From assembly GCA_016294075.1 (NCBI GenBank), contig JAEDCQ010000001.1:372001-436000 (forward strand): a stretch of DNA of 64,000 nt, read 5' to 3'. How positions within the stretch are numbered: position 1 is the first letter of the stretch; every line of letters starts with the position of its first letter. The notes under the pieces were generated by a model that saw only the letters and a program-made list of their open reading frames with translations, did not search any database and was not told the DNA's origin. The translations under genes and the position numbers were made by a program. Below are positions 43,660-51,066 of this stretch, in pieces. Source of the DNA: Lachnospiraceae bacterium (GTDB lineage Bacteria; Bacillota; Clostridia; Lachnospirales; Lachnospiraceae).

Positions 43660-43691
43660 ATTTTACATTCTCCCCTTAAGGGGAGAGTCAA
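43660..43691 (-). promoter_or_regulatory. MerR-type operator-promoter of the exporter operon
   Basis: On the minus strand TTGACT (-35, 43686-43691), a 20-base spacer holding the palindrome CTCCCCTTAAGGGGAG (43670-43685) and TAAAAT (-10, 43660-43665). A long spacer filled by a palindrome is the hallmark of MerR-activated promoters. A near-identical site lies before the UvrA-like gene. Confidence 0.88.
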
Positions 43692-43812
43692 GACTATTTT
43701 TACTTGCACAGCATTCCGAAGCCCTGATTCGATTTTCAAATATGACAAAAAGATGAACAACAAACTGAGCTTTTACATTCTTCAATAAAACATTCTGATT
43801 TCCAATTTGACA

Positions 43813-44187
43813 TTACATACCATACTGATTTGCATTTTGTATTTTTACCATATCTCCTATATTTAATTGCTCTTTTTTTATTCCCCGCAATCCTAATCCG
43901 ACATGTTCTGTTCTATACGCACAGCCATTATGCTTGCGTTCTTTTGTATGTGCATCAACTACTGTAATCGTAGTTTCCAAGTTGCTTCCATTTGCATTAA
44001 TTATTGCCATTTCACCTACTCTACACATTCCTGCTGACACCGTTCCTGTAGCTACTGTTCCGACTCCTGCGATAGTGTAAACATCATCAATAATCATCTC
44101 AAAATTCTGCTTTAAACAATCTGTCACATTAATTTTACTCATATATTCTTTTTCACGTTCTTTTTTACTTTTCCCAAACAACCCCAT
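43813..44187 (-). CDS. Stand-alone EF-Tu domain-II-like protein
   Basis: The 124-residue protein starts MGLFGKSKKEREKEYMSK, a basic lead. Then comes a beta-barrel resembling domain 2 of translation GTPases: FEMIIDDVYTIAGVGTVATG, AGMCRVGEM and GLGLRGIKKEQLNIGDMV match the pattern seen in EF-Tu and SelB. There is no G domain. I start at the ATG at 44187 (GGAG seven bases before); further upstream the frame would run through the -10 box. Function unknown; it might bind a translation factor partner or RNA. Confidence 0.7.
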   Translation of the reverse strand: MGLFGKSKKEREKEYMSKINVTDCLKQNFEMIIDDVYTIAGVGTVATGTVSAGMCRVGEMAIINANGSNLETTITVVDAHTKERKHNGCAYRTEHVGLGLRGIKKEQLNIGDMVKIQNANQYGM

Positions 44188-44232
44188 ATTTTTTCTCCGT
44201 AAAATATTTTCTTCACTTTCTGAATCACTTCT

Positions 44233-44264
44233 ACATATTATATACAAAAACCTTATATTATTGT
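44233..44264 (-). promoter_or_regulatory. Promoter block A, repeated before ydcF
   Basis: This segment contains -10 TATAAT on the minus strand (44237-44242) and is almost identical, over about 32 bases with one substitution and one indel, to 49168-49198. There is no good -35 hexamer. Confidence 0.55.
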
Positions 44265-44367
44265 GACCTTGTTGTTCTTAGTGATATGTTGGCAAACATT
44301 CTTGCACATCAAAATTTATGTAATAATGAAAACGAAAGTTATTTTTTGACTGTCAGTTTTTCAGCAT

Positions 44368-46605
44368 TTACACTTTTTTCAAGTATCTTGCAGTAATTGT
44401 GGTGCCCTTATCTATCATCTCTTTTGGAGAACCGGTAAATACAATCTGTCCGCCCTTGTTACCTCCATCCGGACCAACATCAATAATATAATCTGCCAGT
44501 TTCATCACATCTGTATTATGTTCAATCACAATTACCGTATTTCCCCTATCAACAATTTTTTCTAAAATCTCAATAACCTTTTCTATGTCAGCCGCATGTA
44601 ATCCGGTAGTAGGTTCATCCAGAATATAAATGCTTCCTTTCTTTTTAATATTTTGTGCAAGCTTAACTCTCTGCCGTTCACCACCTGAAAAAGTGGAAAG
44701 CGGCTGTCCCAGCGATATGTAGGGAAGTCCAACCTCCATCAGTGCATTTAATTTATCTTTGATTTTTTTATTAGATCCAAAAAAGGATGCAGCATCTTCC
44801 ACACTCATTGCCAATATATCTACAATATTTTTACCTTTGTATAAATACTGTATTGCTTCGTCACTATACCTCGTTCCGTTACAATATTCACACACCGTCG
44901 TAACCGGGTCCATAAATACAAGTTCTGTAGTTATTACTCCCCGTCCGTTGCAATACGGACACGCACCTTTTCCATTAAATGTAAACAGACTGTCCGATAC
45001 ACCGTTTTCTTTTCCAAATACTTTTCTGATTTCATCAAAAAATCCCATAAAGGTGCATACCGTGGAACGTCCGGTTGCTGTGATAGCACTCTGATCAATC
45101 AAAACAACCTGTTCAGCATATTTCTTTGCAAATACCTCTCTAATCAGTGACGATTTTCCGCTTCCTGCAACTCCCGTCACAACTGTCAGAATTCCCAATG
45201 GAATATCAACGTCAACGTTTTTTAAATTATGAATGTTTGCTCCTCTGACAGGTAAATATTCCTTTGGAATACGCACTTTTTCCTTAACCTTTATATCCTG
45301 ACTTAATGCATTTCCAGTTTTTGTTCCACTGACAAGAAGAGCCTCGAAGCTGCCCTGAAACAAAACCTGTCCACCGTTTTTTCCGGCAAGCGGTCCGATA
45401 TCAATGACCTCATCCGCAATGCTGATAATATCCTTATCATGTTCAACAACCAATACCGTATTTCCTTTGTCACGAAGGCTTTTAAGAAGTTTTGACATTC
45501 GGTGAACGTCTCTTGGATGCATTCCCGTGCTTGGCTCATCAAAAATATATATCATGCCGCACAAAGAGCTTCCCATATATCTGACTAACTTAAGTCTCTG
45601 TGCTTCTCCACCGGATAAAGTTGAACTTTCCCGGTTCATAGATAAATATGGAAGTCCAATATCAATCATGCGGTCAAGAGAAGCCGTAAGCTGTTTTACA
45701 ATAGATACCGCTCTCGCATCATTAATTTCTCCAAGGATTTCCCACAGCTGTGAAAACTCCATTTCGCACATATCTGCAATATTATAACCATTTATTCTGC
45801 AGGATAGTGTCTGTTCGTTTAATCGTTTCCCTTTACAATCAGGACATTCACATTCATACATAAACTGTGCGATTTTTTTCAGTGTATAATCATTTTGTTC
45901 TTCCGGACCTTTCATCAGGATTAATCTCTTAAATTGATTGTATACTCCCTCCAATTTCTTATCCACTCTTTCTCCATCAGGAGTCCAACTACCATACAGT
46001 AATATGTTCTGTTCCTTTTCACTTAAATCCTTCCATGGGACATCTGTTCTGAAATACTCAGGTCGTCTGTAGACCTTCCAATAATATTTTTCGGGTCCAA
46101 ATGCCGGAAGTTGAAAGATTCCTTCATCATAAGTCTTATCTTCATCAATTAAATTATGAACATCAAAATCCATAACCTTTCCAATACCTGCACAGGTCTT
46201 ACACATTCCGTTTGGATTATTAAAAGAAAAGTAGGATGCCGGACCGATACCGGGACTTCCGATTCTCGAAAACAAAAGCCGCAATGCTGAATACATATCA
46301 CTGATTGTACCAACCGTAGATCTGGCATTCCCGCCAAGCCTGCTCTGATCAATAATAACGGATGGATTCAGATTTTCGATGAACTCAACATTTGGTTTCT
46401 CATATTTTGGCAATCTACCTCTAATCCATGCAGTATAGGTTTCATTCATCTGCCGTTGACTTTCCGCTGCAATCGTATCAAAAACAATACTTGATTTTCC
46501 GGACCCGGACACACCCGTAAATACTACAATTTTATTTTTGGGAATATCCAATGATATGTTTTTTAAATTATTCTGCTTTAATCCTCTTATTTTGATTGGT
46601 TCCAT
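44368..46605 (-). CDS. Short UvrA-like ABC ATPase
   Basis: The 745-residue UvrA paralogue has two ABC modules: Walker A FTGVSGSGKSS and VTGVAGSGKSSL, signatures STLSGGEAQRLKL and STFSGGERQRVKL, Walker B-type IYIFDEPSTGMH and IYILDEPTTGLH. Zinc-type clusters CKTCAGIGK, CECPDCKGKR and CPYCNGRG with CEYCNGTR are present. It is about 200 residues shorter than repair UvrA and seems to lack the UvrB-interaction region. Such UvrA2/DrrC-like proteins are tied to drug tolerance. GAGGAG precedes the ATG. Its promoter has the same MerR operator as the exporter operon. Confidence 0.85.
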   Translation of the reverse strand: MEPIKIRGLKQNNLKNISLDIPKNKIVVFTGVSGSGKSSIVFDTIAAESQRQMNETYTAWIRGRLPKYEKPNVEFIENLNPSVIIDQSRLGGNARSTVGTISDMYSALRLLFSRIGSPGIGPASYFSFNNPNGMCKTCAGIGKVMDFDVHNLIDEDKTYDEGIFQLPAFGPEKYYWKVYRRPEYFRTDVPWKDLSEKEQNILLYGSWTPDGERVDKKLEGVYNQFKRLILMKGPEEQNDYTLKKIAQFMYECECPDCKGKRLNEQTLSCRINGYNIADMCEMEFSQLWEILGEINDARAVSIVKQLTASLDRMIDIGLPYLSMNRESSTLSGGEAQRLKLVRYMGSSLCGMIYIFDEPSTGMHPRDVHRMSKLLKSLRDKGNTVLVVEHDKDIISIADEVIDIGPLAGKNGGQVLFQGSFEALLVSGTKTGNALSQDIKVKEKVRIPKEYLPVRGANIHNLKNVDVDIPLGILTVVTGVAGSGKSSLIREVFAKKYAEQVVLIDQSAITATGRSTVCTFMGFFDEIRKVFGKENGVSDSLFTFNGKGACPYCNGRGVITTELVFMDPVTTVCEYCNGTRYSDEAIQYLYKGKNIVDILAMSVEDAASFFGSNKKIKDKLNALMEVGLPYISLGQPLSTFSGGERQRVKLAQNIKKKGSIYILDEPTTGLHAADIEKVIEILEKIVDRGNTVIVIEHNTDVMKLADYIIDVGPDGGNKGGQIVFTGSPKEMIDKGTTITARYLKKV

Positions 46606-46664
46606 AGCTTACTCCTCTTTTTCATGATTTTTTTAACATCTCTGCCTGTTTATCTTAAAAAAGG

Positions 46665-46696
46665 ATTATATATCCTCCCCTTTAGGGGAGAGTCAA
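46665..46696 (-). promoter_or_regulatory. MerR-type operator-promoter of the UvrA-like gene
   Basis: On the minus strand TTGACT (46691-46696), a 20-base spacer with palindrome CTCCCCTAAAGGGGAG (46675-46690), then TATAAT (46665-46670). It differs from the exporter site only at the palindrome centre and the -10. Confidence 0.88.
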
Positions 46697-46829
46697 GTAT
46701 TTTAAAAACGTGACTATTTTCCCCATATGTTCTACAACTACTTTTTCTTTCGATAAATTCCATTGATAGTATCGTCTTTCTTATTCTTTTTCCCTTGAAG
46801 GCCAAATAATTACCATTAAAAAATATACT

Positions 46830-46883
46830 TTTTCGTGCAATGTATTGATATTTTTGTGCAATCAACATATAAAAAAATATCAA
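46830..46883 (+). promoter_or_regulatory. Autoregulated promoter of the antitoxin
   Basis: -35 TTGATA (46845-46850), 17 bases, -10 TATAAA (46868-46873). Two direct repeats TTTTYGTGCAAT lie 21 bases apart (46830-46841, 46851-46862), and an inverted repeat TTGATATTTTT / AAAAATATCAA spans the promoter (46845-46883). Both fit binding by a RelB-type antitoxin. Confidence 0.65.
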
Positions 46884-46904
46884 CAGAAGGGAGTGATTTT
46901 ATCT

Positions 46905-47186
46905 ATGGCAAAGTCAACTACAAGTAATATTAGTATTCGTATGGACAGTAATCTGAAGGCTGCGGCAGAGGCTCTTTATGAGGAGCTTGGCATGAATCTC
47001 AGTACTGCTTTTAATATTTTCGTTCGTCAGTCTCTACGCGAAAGAGGAATTCCTTTCAAGATTACGGAAGGCTCACCGAATAAAGAAACCGTCTCAGCTA
47101 TGCTTGAGGCAGAAAGGATTGCAAAAGATCCAACTGTTAAAGGCTATCATGATGTGGATGCACTTTTTGCTGACCTTGATGCATGA
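46905..47186 (+). CDS. RelB/DinJ-family antitoxin
   Basis: The 93-residue protein has a ribbon-helix-helix start (TSNISIRMDSNLKAAAEALYEELGMNLSTAFNIFV), typical of DinJ/RelB antitoxins, and an acidic tail (AKDPTVKGYHDVDALFADLDA) that would wrap the toxin. Start is the ATG at 46905 with AAGGGAG 11 bases upstream; the open frame to 46845 would cross the promoter. Its stop overlaps the start of a damaged YafQ-type toxin in the ATGA manner, so it is now an orphan. Confidence 0.9.
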   Translation: MAKSTTSNISIRMDSNLKAAAEALYEELGMNLSTAFNIFVRQSLRERGIPFKITEGSPNKETVSAMLEAERIAKDPTVKGYHDVDALFADLDA

Positions 47187-47321
47187 CCAAATACGAAATC
47201 AAAAATACAACCCAATTTAAGAAAAACTATAAACTGGTTTCTCATTTATCGTATTGAAGATGATGTTTTGGTTCTTACACTATCCCGAACAGGTACTCAT
47301 AGCGACCTATTTAATATGTAA
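47183..47321 (+). pseudogene. YafQ/RelE-type toxin, internally deleted
   Basis: Reading from the ATG at 47183 gives MTKYEIKNTTQFKKNYKL, the standard toxin start, then stops. In another frame from about 47236 comes WFLIYRIEDDVLVLTLSRTGTHSDLF and a stop at 47319-47321, the standard toxin end. About 140 bases of the middle, including most of the RNase core, are missing and the frame is broken. The toxin is inactive. Confidence 0.82.
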
Positions 47322-47335
47322 CATATTTATGTTGA

Positions 47336-47363
47336 CAAAAAGACCTGAGTTTCTACTCAGATC
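47336..47363 (-). terminator. Terminator after the AraC/GyrI gene
   Basis: A nine-pair stem GATCTGAGT / ACTCAGGTC (one T-G pair) with a four-base loop and TTTTT on the minus strand, 13 bases past the stop. Confidence 0.82.
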
Positions 47364-47375
47364 TTCTTGTTAACA

Positions 47376-48251
47376 TTAAGATTTTTTAACAGGGATAAAT
47401 TCAATATATCCTCTTGTTCCAATCGGTTCAAGCTGAATTCTGGGATTATCCTTATCCCATTCGTAGCCAATAAATCCGGGATCATACTTTTTCTCCGCAT
47501 CCCATATTTCCTGAATTGCCGTTTCGTATTCTTCTTCTTTAAATGGTTCCCCTCTGAATAAAAGGTATGTTGCTGCAGGCAGGGTAATCATTTCGAATCC
47601 ATCAGGAATTACTCCTGAATAATCATTTTCAACCTCGACACCCTGTACATACTCATTTGTAATTGGATTACGATATTTCTCCGGCAACCATAAGCATACA
47701 GGTTCACCGCCAATCGACTTAATACTGGTCAGTAGTCCCCACACATCGCATCCTACTTCTTTACAATATGACCAATATTCATTTGCCTTAATACCTCTCT
47801 TAAGGATTACTTTTCTTTCCGGCTTCTCAATAACCTGGATAAAAATATTTCTTGTTTCACACATTTCTTTCTGTCTCCTTCCATCCTTTAATGCAATCAG
47901 ATAAGGAGTAAAAAGCCATAATGGTATCGGACTTAAAGCATATTCTTTTGGATTACAGCCAAATTCTTTTCGAAATGCCCTCTGATATCCATCCACGCTT
48001 CCAAATCCCATTTCCATAGCAATATCCAGAATCTTACAGTGTTCATCTCTTAGTCTTAATGCTGACTTAGACAATTTAAGGCGCCTAATATAATCTGCCG
48101 GAGTCAGTTTAAGTTTCTCAAGAAACAACTTTCTGGTATACCACGGGGAATATGCACATACATTTGCTAGATCAGCTATTGATATTTCTTCACTGATATG
48201 TTCATGTATATATTCCTGCATCAGTCTTACTGCCTTTTCATGTTCACCCAT
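47376..48251 (-). CDS. AraC-family regulator with GyrI-like domain
   Basis: The 291-residue protein has the DNA-binding AraC domain first (IHEHISEEISIADLANVCAYSPWYTRKLF, ILDIAMEMGFGSVDGYQRAFRKEFGCNPKEY), then a GyrI-like ligand domain (VIEKPERKVILKRG to GTRGYIEFIPV). The order is that of Rob and of many drug or stress regulators. AAGGAGG precedes the ATG. No target site is evident. It stands alone between the toxin remnant and ydcF. Confidence 0.88.
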   Translation of the reverse strand: MGEHEKAVRLMQEYIHEHISEEISIADLANVCAYSPWYTRKLFLEKLKLTPADYIRRLKLSKSALRLRDEHCKILDIAMEMGFGSVDGYQRAFRKEFGCNPKEYALSPIPLWLFTPYLIALKDGRRQKEMCETRNIFIQVIEKPERKVILKRGIKANEYWSYCKEVGCDVWGLLTSIKSIGGEPVCLWLPEKYRNPITNEYVQGVEVENDYSGVIPDGFEMITLPAATYLLFRGEPFKEEEYETAIQEIWDAEKKYDPGFIGYEWDKDNPRIQLEPIGTRGYIEFIPVKKS

Positions 48252-48359
48252 CGGCTTACCTCCTTACAGGAGACATATTACCCTAATGTTTCCGTTTATT
48301 TCTCGACTTTTTTTGTCATATCTTTTTTATTTTTCTTTCGGTCAACCAATAATTGTGGT

Positions 48360-49154
48360 TTATTTACTTGACGCATATAAAGGGTTGGCTTCTCTAACTA
48401 ATCCCGAATACTCATTACACAGTTCGTCAAACGCATTTCTGACTTCTGATGGTATGTCTACATGAGCAATAAAACCCTTACCTTTCGGTCCATATCCATT
48501 TTCATCATCTGATAGTCTTGGAATTTCACCCATAAGCAGACTAATGTATCTATCTATTTCCCACATTCCCCATATTTCTTTATCATATGTCAATGTAGAA
48601 TTATCGACAACGACTTTAACTGCATAAACAGCATAATTAATTATTTTAATATTGTTACTTACACATTTTCTTAAACCTGCTTCCATACGATATTGCATAG
48701 TAGCATCTTGCGATATGATAATACTACTAAAAGAAATCCCATTATCTTTAAGTAAATCTAAAAGATATGTAATGTTATTTCCGCAATTTGTAGATTTACA
48801 TTCTAAGAAATCCGGCGCTAAGCCATATTGATGTTTTAAATATTTTGCAAACACCTCTGCTTCAGACAATCCTACCGTTTCAATATCAGGAAATTCCTTA
48901 TGCATTTTCAGTCGTAACGTTTCTGTTGTATGTCCAGCGCCACCAACAATCACATATTTCTTCGCAATATGGTTCTTCATTGCTTGTGCCAAAACATCTC
49001 CACCGCACATAATACTTCCACCAAAAAGTACCATAACATCAACCTGCGGTATTCCATAATTTTTAAGTAACTGTTCTGATGTTAATTCAGTAATATCTCT
49101 TTTACCACAAAAATCGCCTAAAATATTTATATTGTTTGCAATATTCTCTAACAT
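48360..49154 (-). CDS. ydcF: YdcF-family (DUF218) protein
   Basis: The protein resembles E. coli YdcF over its whole length: ADVMVLFGGSIM-like start (VDVMVLFGGSIMCGG), VIVGGAGHTTETL, CKSTNCGNNITYLLDLL, ISQDATMQYRM, SLLMGEIPRLSDDENGYGPKGKGFI. DUF218 proteins have a Rossmann-like fold and YdcF is reported to bind S-adenosylmethionine; the role is unknown. ATG at 49154 (264 residues) has GGAG nine bases upstream; the alternative GTG at 49169 overlaps that site. There is no signal peptide, unlike SanA/ElyC relatives. Confidence 0.85.
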   Translation of the reverse strand: MLENIANNINILGDFCGKRDITELTSEQLLKNYGIPQVDVMVLFGGSIMCGGDVLAQAMKNHIAKKYVIVGGAGHTTETLRLKMHKEFPDIETVGLSEAEVFAKYLKHQYGLAPDFLECKSTNCGNNITYLLDLLKDNGISFSSIIISQDATMQYRMEAGLRKCVSNNIKIINYAVYAVKVVVDNSTLTYDKEIWGMWEIDRYISLLMGEIPRLSDDENGYGPKGKGFIAHVDIPSEVRNAFDELCNEYSGLVREANPLYASSK

Positions 49155-49167
49155 TATATAATTCTCC

Positions 49168-49198
49168 ACATATTATATACAAAACCTTATGTTATTGT
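49168..49198 (-). promoter_or_regulatory. Promoter block B, copy of 44233-44264
   Basis: It contains -10 TATAAT on the minus strand (49172-49177) and is nearly identical to the block before the EF-Tu domain-II-like gene. Confidence 0.55.
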
Positions 49199-49312
49199 TT
49201 TCTATATCTCTCGTTCATCTCTTTGACCTTCGGATTGGAGGCATCCCTCGCTCTAAGGAGCTCGCTCAATTCAAATTTCTATTTCTAATCTGAAACAATT
49301 TTTGTTATCTCT

Positions 49313-49978
49313 TTATTTCGTAAATTGTTCTTTCATTAAACAACACACAGAATAATACAGCATGACCAACCCTGTACTTAATAATGCACCACCTATAATA
49401 TCTGTAAGCCAATGTACTCCTGATATTAATCTGCCGATAACCATAAATGCAGTGAATCCAATAATAATATAGTCGATGCTCTTTCTAAGCCTTTGATTCA
49501 TAATACGGTCATTAAACTGCATAACTGCTGTTGGCATCACACACATCACAAGCAGTGTTGTAGATGACGGATAAGAAGCTTCTAAATATCCGTCTATCAA
49601 TATAGGTCTATAATTTATTACAAATATTTCAAACAAAATATATGCTGACATTACAAGAATATAAAATCCGCCAAGCACCAGAATACTGGAATCGACTTTT
49701 AAAAGACTTTTTCTTTTTACCATCTGTATAAATCCCAAAATCGCAAAACTTAATACAAAGCAGATTGGTAAAAGTCCTAACCAATCTGTGATTGTATATA
49801 GTTGCATATGAACTCCTGTAAAACGGTGAAATAAGCCATTGAGGGTTGCAAAACCAACTGTTGAACCTTTTGGACCGATTGCCTGTACATCCAGATAACT
49901 GATTGCTATCGTCCATAAAACAAACGATATAAGTAAACACAATGAGATACAAAATTTTTTTTGATTTCTTTTCTTCAT
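49313..49978 (-). CDS. PAP2-family phosphatase
   Basis: This is an integral membrane phosphatase with about six helices. The type-2 phosphatidic-acid-phosphatase motifs are SYPSSTTLL (PSxT variant of PSGH, no His) and SGVHWLTDIIGGALLS (SRxxxxxHxxxD type: His and Asp present). The first KxxxxxxRP motif is unclear. Family members act on lipid phosphates or undecaprenyl diphosphate at the outer membrane face. Start ATG 49978 preferred (GGATGGA seven bases upstream); ATG 49990 possible. The altered PSGH motif may affect activity. Confidence 0.82.
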   Translation of the reverse strand: MKKRNQKKFCISLCLLISFVLWTIAISYLDVQAIGPKGSTVGFATLNGLFHRFTGVHMQLYTITDWLGLLPICFVLSFAILGFIQMVKRKSLLKVDSSILVLGGFYILVMSAYILFEIFVINYRPILIDGYLEASYPSSTTLLVMCVMPTAVMQFNDRIMNQRLRKSIDYIIIGFTAFMVIGRLISGVHWLTDIIGGALLSTGLVMLYYSVCCLMKEQFTK

Positions 49979-50088
49979 TTTTTTATCCATCCTTTAAAAA
50001 TTGTATTTGGCTTTCGCCTGAATACAATTTAGCCAAACGGATTAGATAATGAAAGAATGGATGTGTCACATCTGTGATACGAATCGTA

Positions 50089-50694
50089 TCATTCCCATTT
50101 AATCAACATTAAAGCCTTTATAATCAAAAACATAAATGTAAACATTGCGGCATAAGGTTGAAGACTTATCATGAAAAAAAGAGCTCCGATTGCACTTAAT
50201 CCTATAGAAAATTTATCTTTCATCTTTATCCAAAGTTTGATTTCACAGTTCTGAAGTGCAAGTCTAAGTATTCCCCATATTATTATTCCAAAAACGATGA
50301 TTAAATATGGGATTTTCACGTACGGTTCAATCTCAGTCAATGACAACAAAGAGACTTCCTGAATAACATCCCCTACTCTTTGTCCGAAAAAAGGCAGAAA
50401 AAGGAACATTGCTACACTACAATCAAGCAATCCAAAAACCAAATCGCGAAAATGTTTTTCTTTTTGCCTGTTGTCATTTTCCGCAATTGAAAGAATCTCC
50501 TCACCGGACAGCAATTCATCTAATGATATTGAAAAGTATTTTGAAATTGCTTTCAAAGAGTCTATATTCGGATATCCTCTCCCGGATTCCCACTTTGAAA
50601 TTGCAGTACGCGATACATATAATGCTTCTGCAAGCTCTTCCTGTGTAAGGTTTTTCTGTTTCCTTAATTCCTGTAATTTTTCGTTAAATTCCAT
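50089..50694 (-). CDS. XRE-family regulator with membrane domain
   Basis: The N-terminal helix-turn-helix at residues 5-60 (LRKQKNLTQEELAEALYVSRTAISKWESGRGYPN, then LKAISKYFSISLDELLSGEE) is followed by three or four hydrophobic helices (LDCSVAMFLFLPFFG, YLIIVFGIIIWGILRLAL, AIGALFFMISL, FTFMFLIIKALMLI). Such fusions are common in Firmicutes and may sense the membrane. Target genes unknown. AAAGG lies 11 bases before the ATG. It has a divergent-looking promoter with a short inverted repeat nearby. Confidence 0.87.
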   Translation of the reverse strand: MEFNEKLQELRKQKNLTQEELAEALYVSRTAISKWESGRGYPNIDSLKAISKYFSISLDELLSGEEILSIAENDNRQKEKHFRDLVFGLLDCSVAMFLFLPFFGQRVGDVIQEVSLLSLTEIEPYVKIPYLIIVFGIIIWGILRLALQNCEIKLWIKMKDKFSIGLSAIGALFFMISLQPYAAMFTFMFLIIKALMLIKWE

Positions 50695-50832
50695 CGAAAA
50701 TATCGCCTTTCTATTTATCTTGCCAATGTATGAATCAATTCCTCATTGCTGATTTATTTTTACCCATACTTACCTCATAAAATATACTTCACCTATCATC
50801 AGAATTACGATTTGTTTTTTTCTTTGTCTATC

Positions 50833-50860
50833 ATTATATCATTGTTTACAACATGTACAA
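50833..50860 (-). promoter_or_regulatory. Promoter of the XRE-membrane gene
   Basis: On the minus strand TTGTAC (50855-50860), 16 bases, TATAAT (50833-50838). Next to the -35 is ACAAA-CTAA-TTTGT (50857-50870), a possible autoregulatory site. The stretch 50695-50884 holds nothing else that I see. Confidence 0.6.
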
Positions 50861-50884
50861 ACTAATTTGTCACGAGAAGAAAAT

Positions 50885-50905
50885 ACTCAGGCATTTTGCC
50901 TGAGT
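50885..50905. terminator. Terminator-like hairpin left of the GC-rich element
   Basis: A perfect eight-pair stem ACTCAGGC / GCCTGAGT with a five-base loop. On the minus strand ATTTTCTTC follows; on plus, CATAATATTTTT. It borders the structured element on its left side. Confidence 0.6.
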
Positions 50906-50931
50906 CATAATATTTTTGATGCAGAAGATGG

Positions 50932-51021
50932 GGCGCACGAGGTCCGGTGGACCTCGGCTTTGCGCCGACCGGAGCGAAGCGGAGACCTTGAACCTTGGGT
51001 TCAAGGGACGCTTCGGTGCGG
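50932..51021. ncRNA. GC-rich two-domain structured element, unidentified
   Basis: About 65% GC in an AT-rich region. Domain A (50932-50966): GGCGCA pairs with TGCGCC, enclosing CGAGGTCC-GGT-GGACCTCG (8 perfect pairs). Domain B (50969-51021): CCG and CGG, then CGAAGCG with CGCTTCG, enclosing CCTTGAACC-TTG-GGTTCAAGG (9 perfect pairs). A strong terminator hairpin follows at once on plus. No open frame of note. It may be a small RNA or a repeat element; the strand and role are unknown. It belongs to the gene-free stretch 50695-51066. Confidence 0.5.
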
Positions 51022-51025
51022 AAAA

Positions 51026-51064
51026 AGATAAGCCTCAGGTTACCACCTGAGGCTTATCTTTTTT
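51026..51064. terminator. Strong terminator after the tRNA-Leu genes
   Basis: A perfect 15-bp stem AGATAAGCCTCAGGT / ACCTGAGGCTTATCT with loop TACC is flanked by A and T runs, so it can work on both strands. On minus it ends the tRNA transcript; on plus it would end a transcript of the GC-rich element. Confidence 0.92.
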
Positions 51065-51066
51065 AC

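Noticed and set aside
46650..46883. 77-residue minus-strand frame before the UvrA-like gene
   Set aside because: It crosses the MerR-type promoter and the antitoxin promoter and lacks a ribosome-binding site and any protein-like pattern.
50932..51021. A degenerate third tRNA gene in the GC-rich element
   Set aside because: The left flank resembles the tRNA-Leu 3' end, but the element itself forms two nested hairpins and cannot be folded into a cloverleaf with D, anticodon and T arms.
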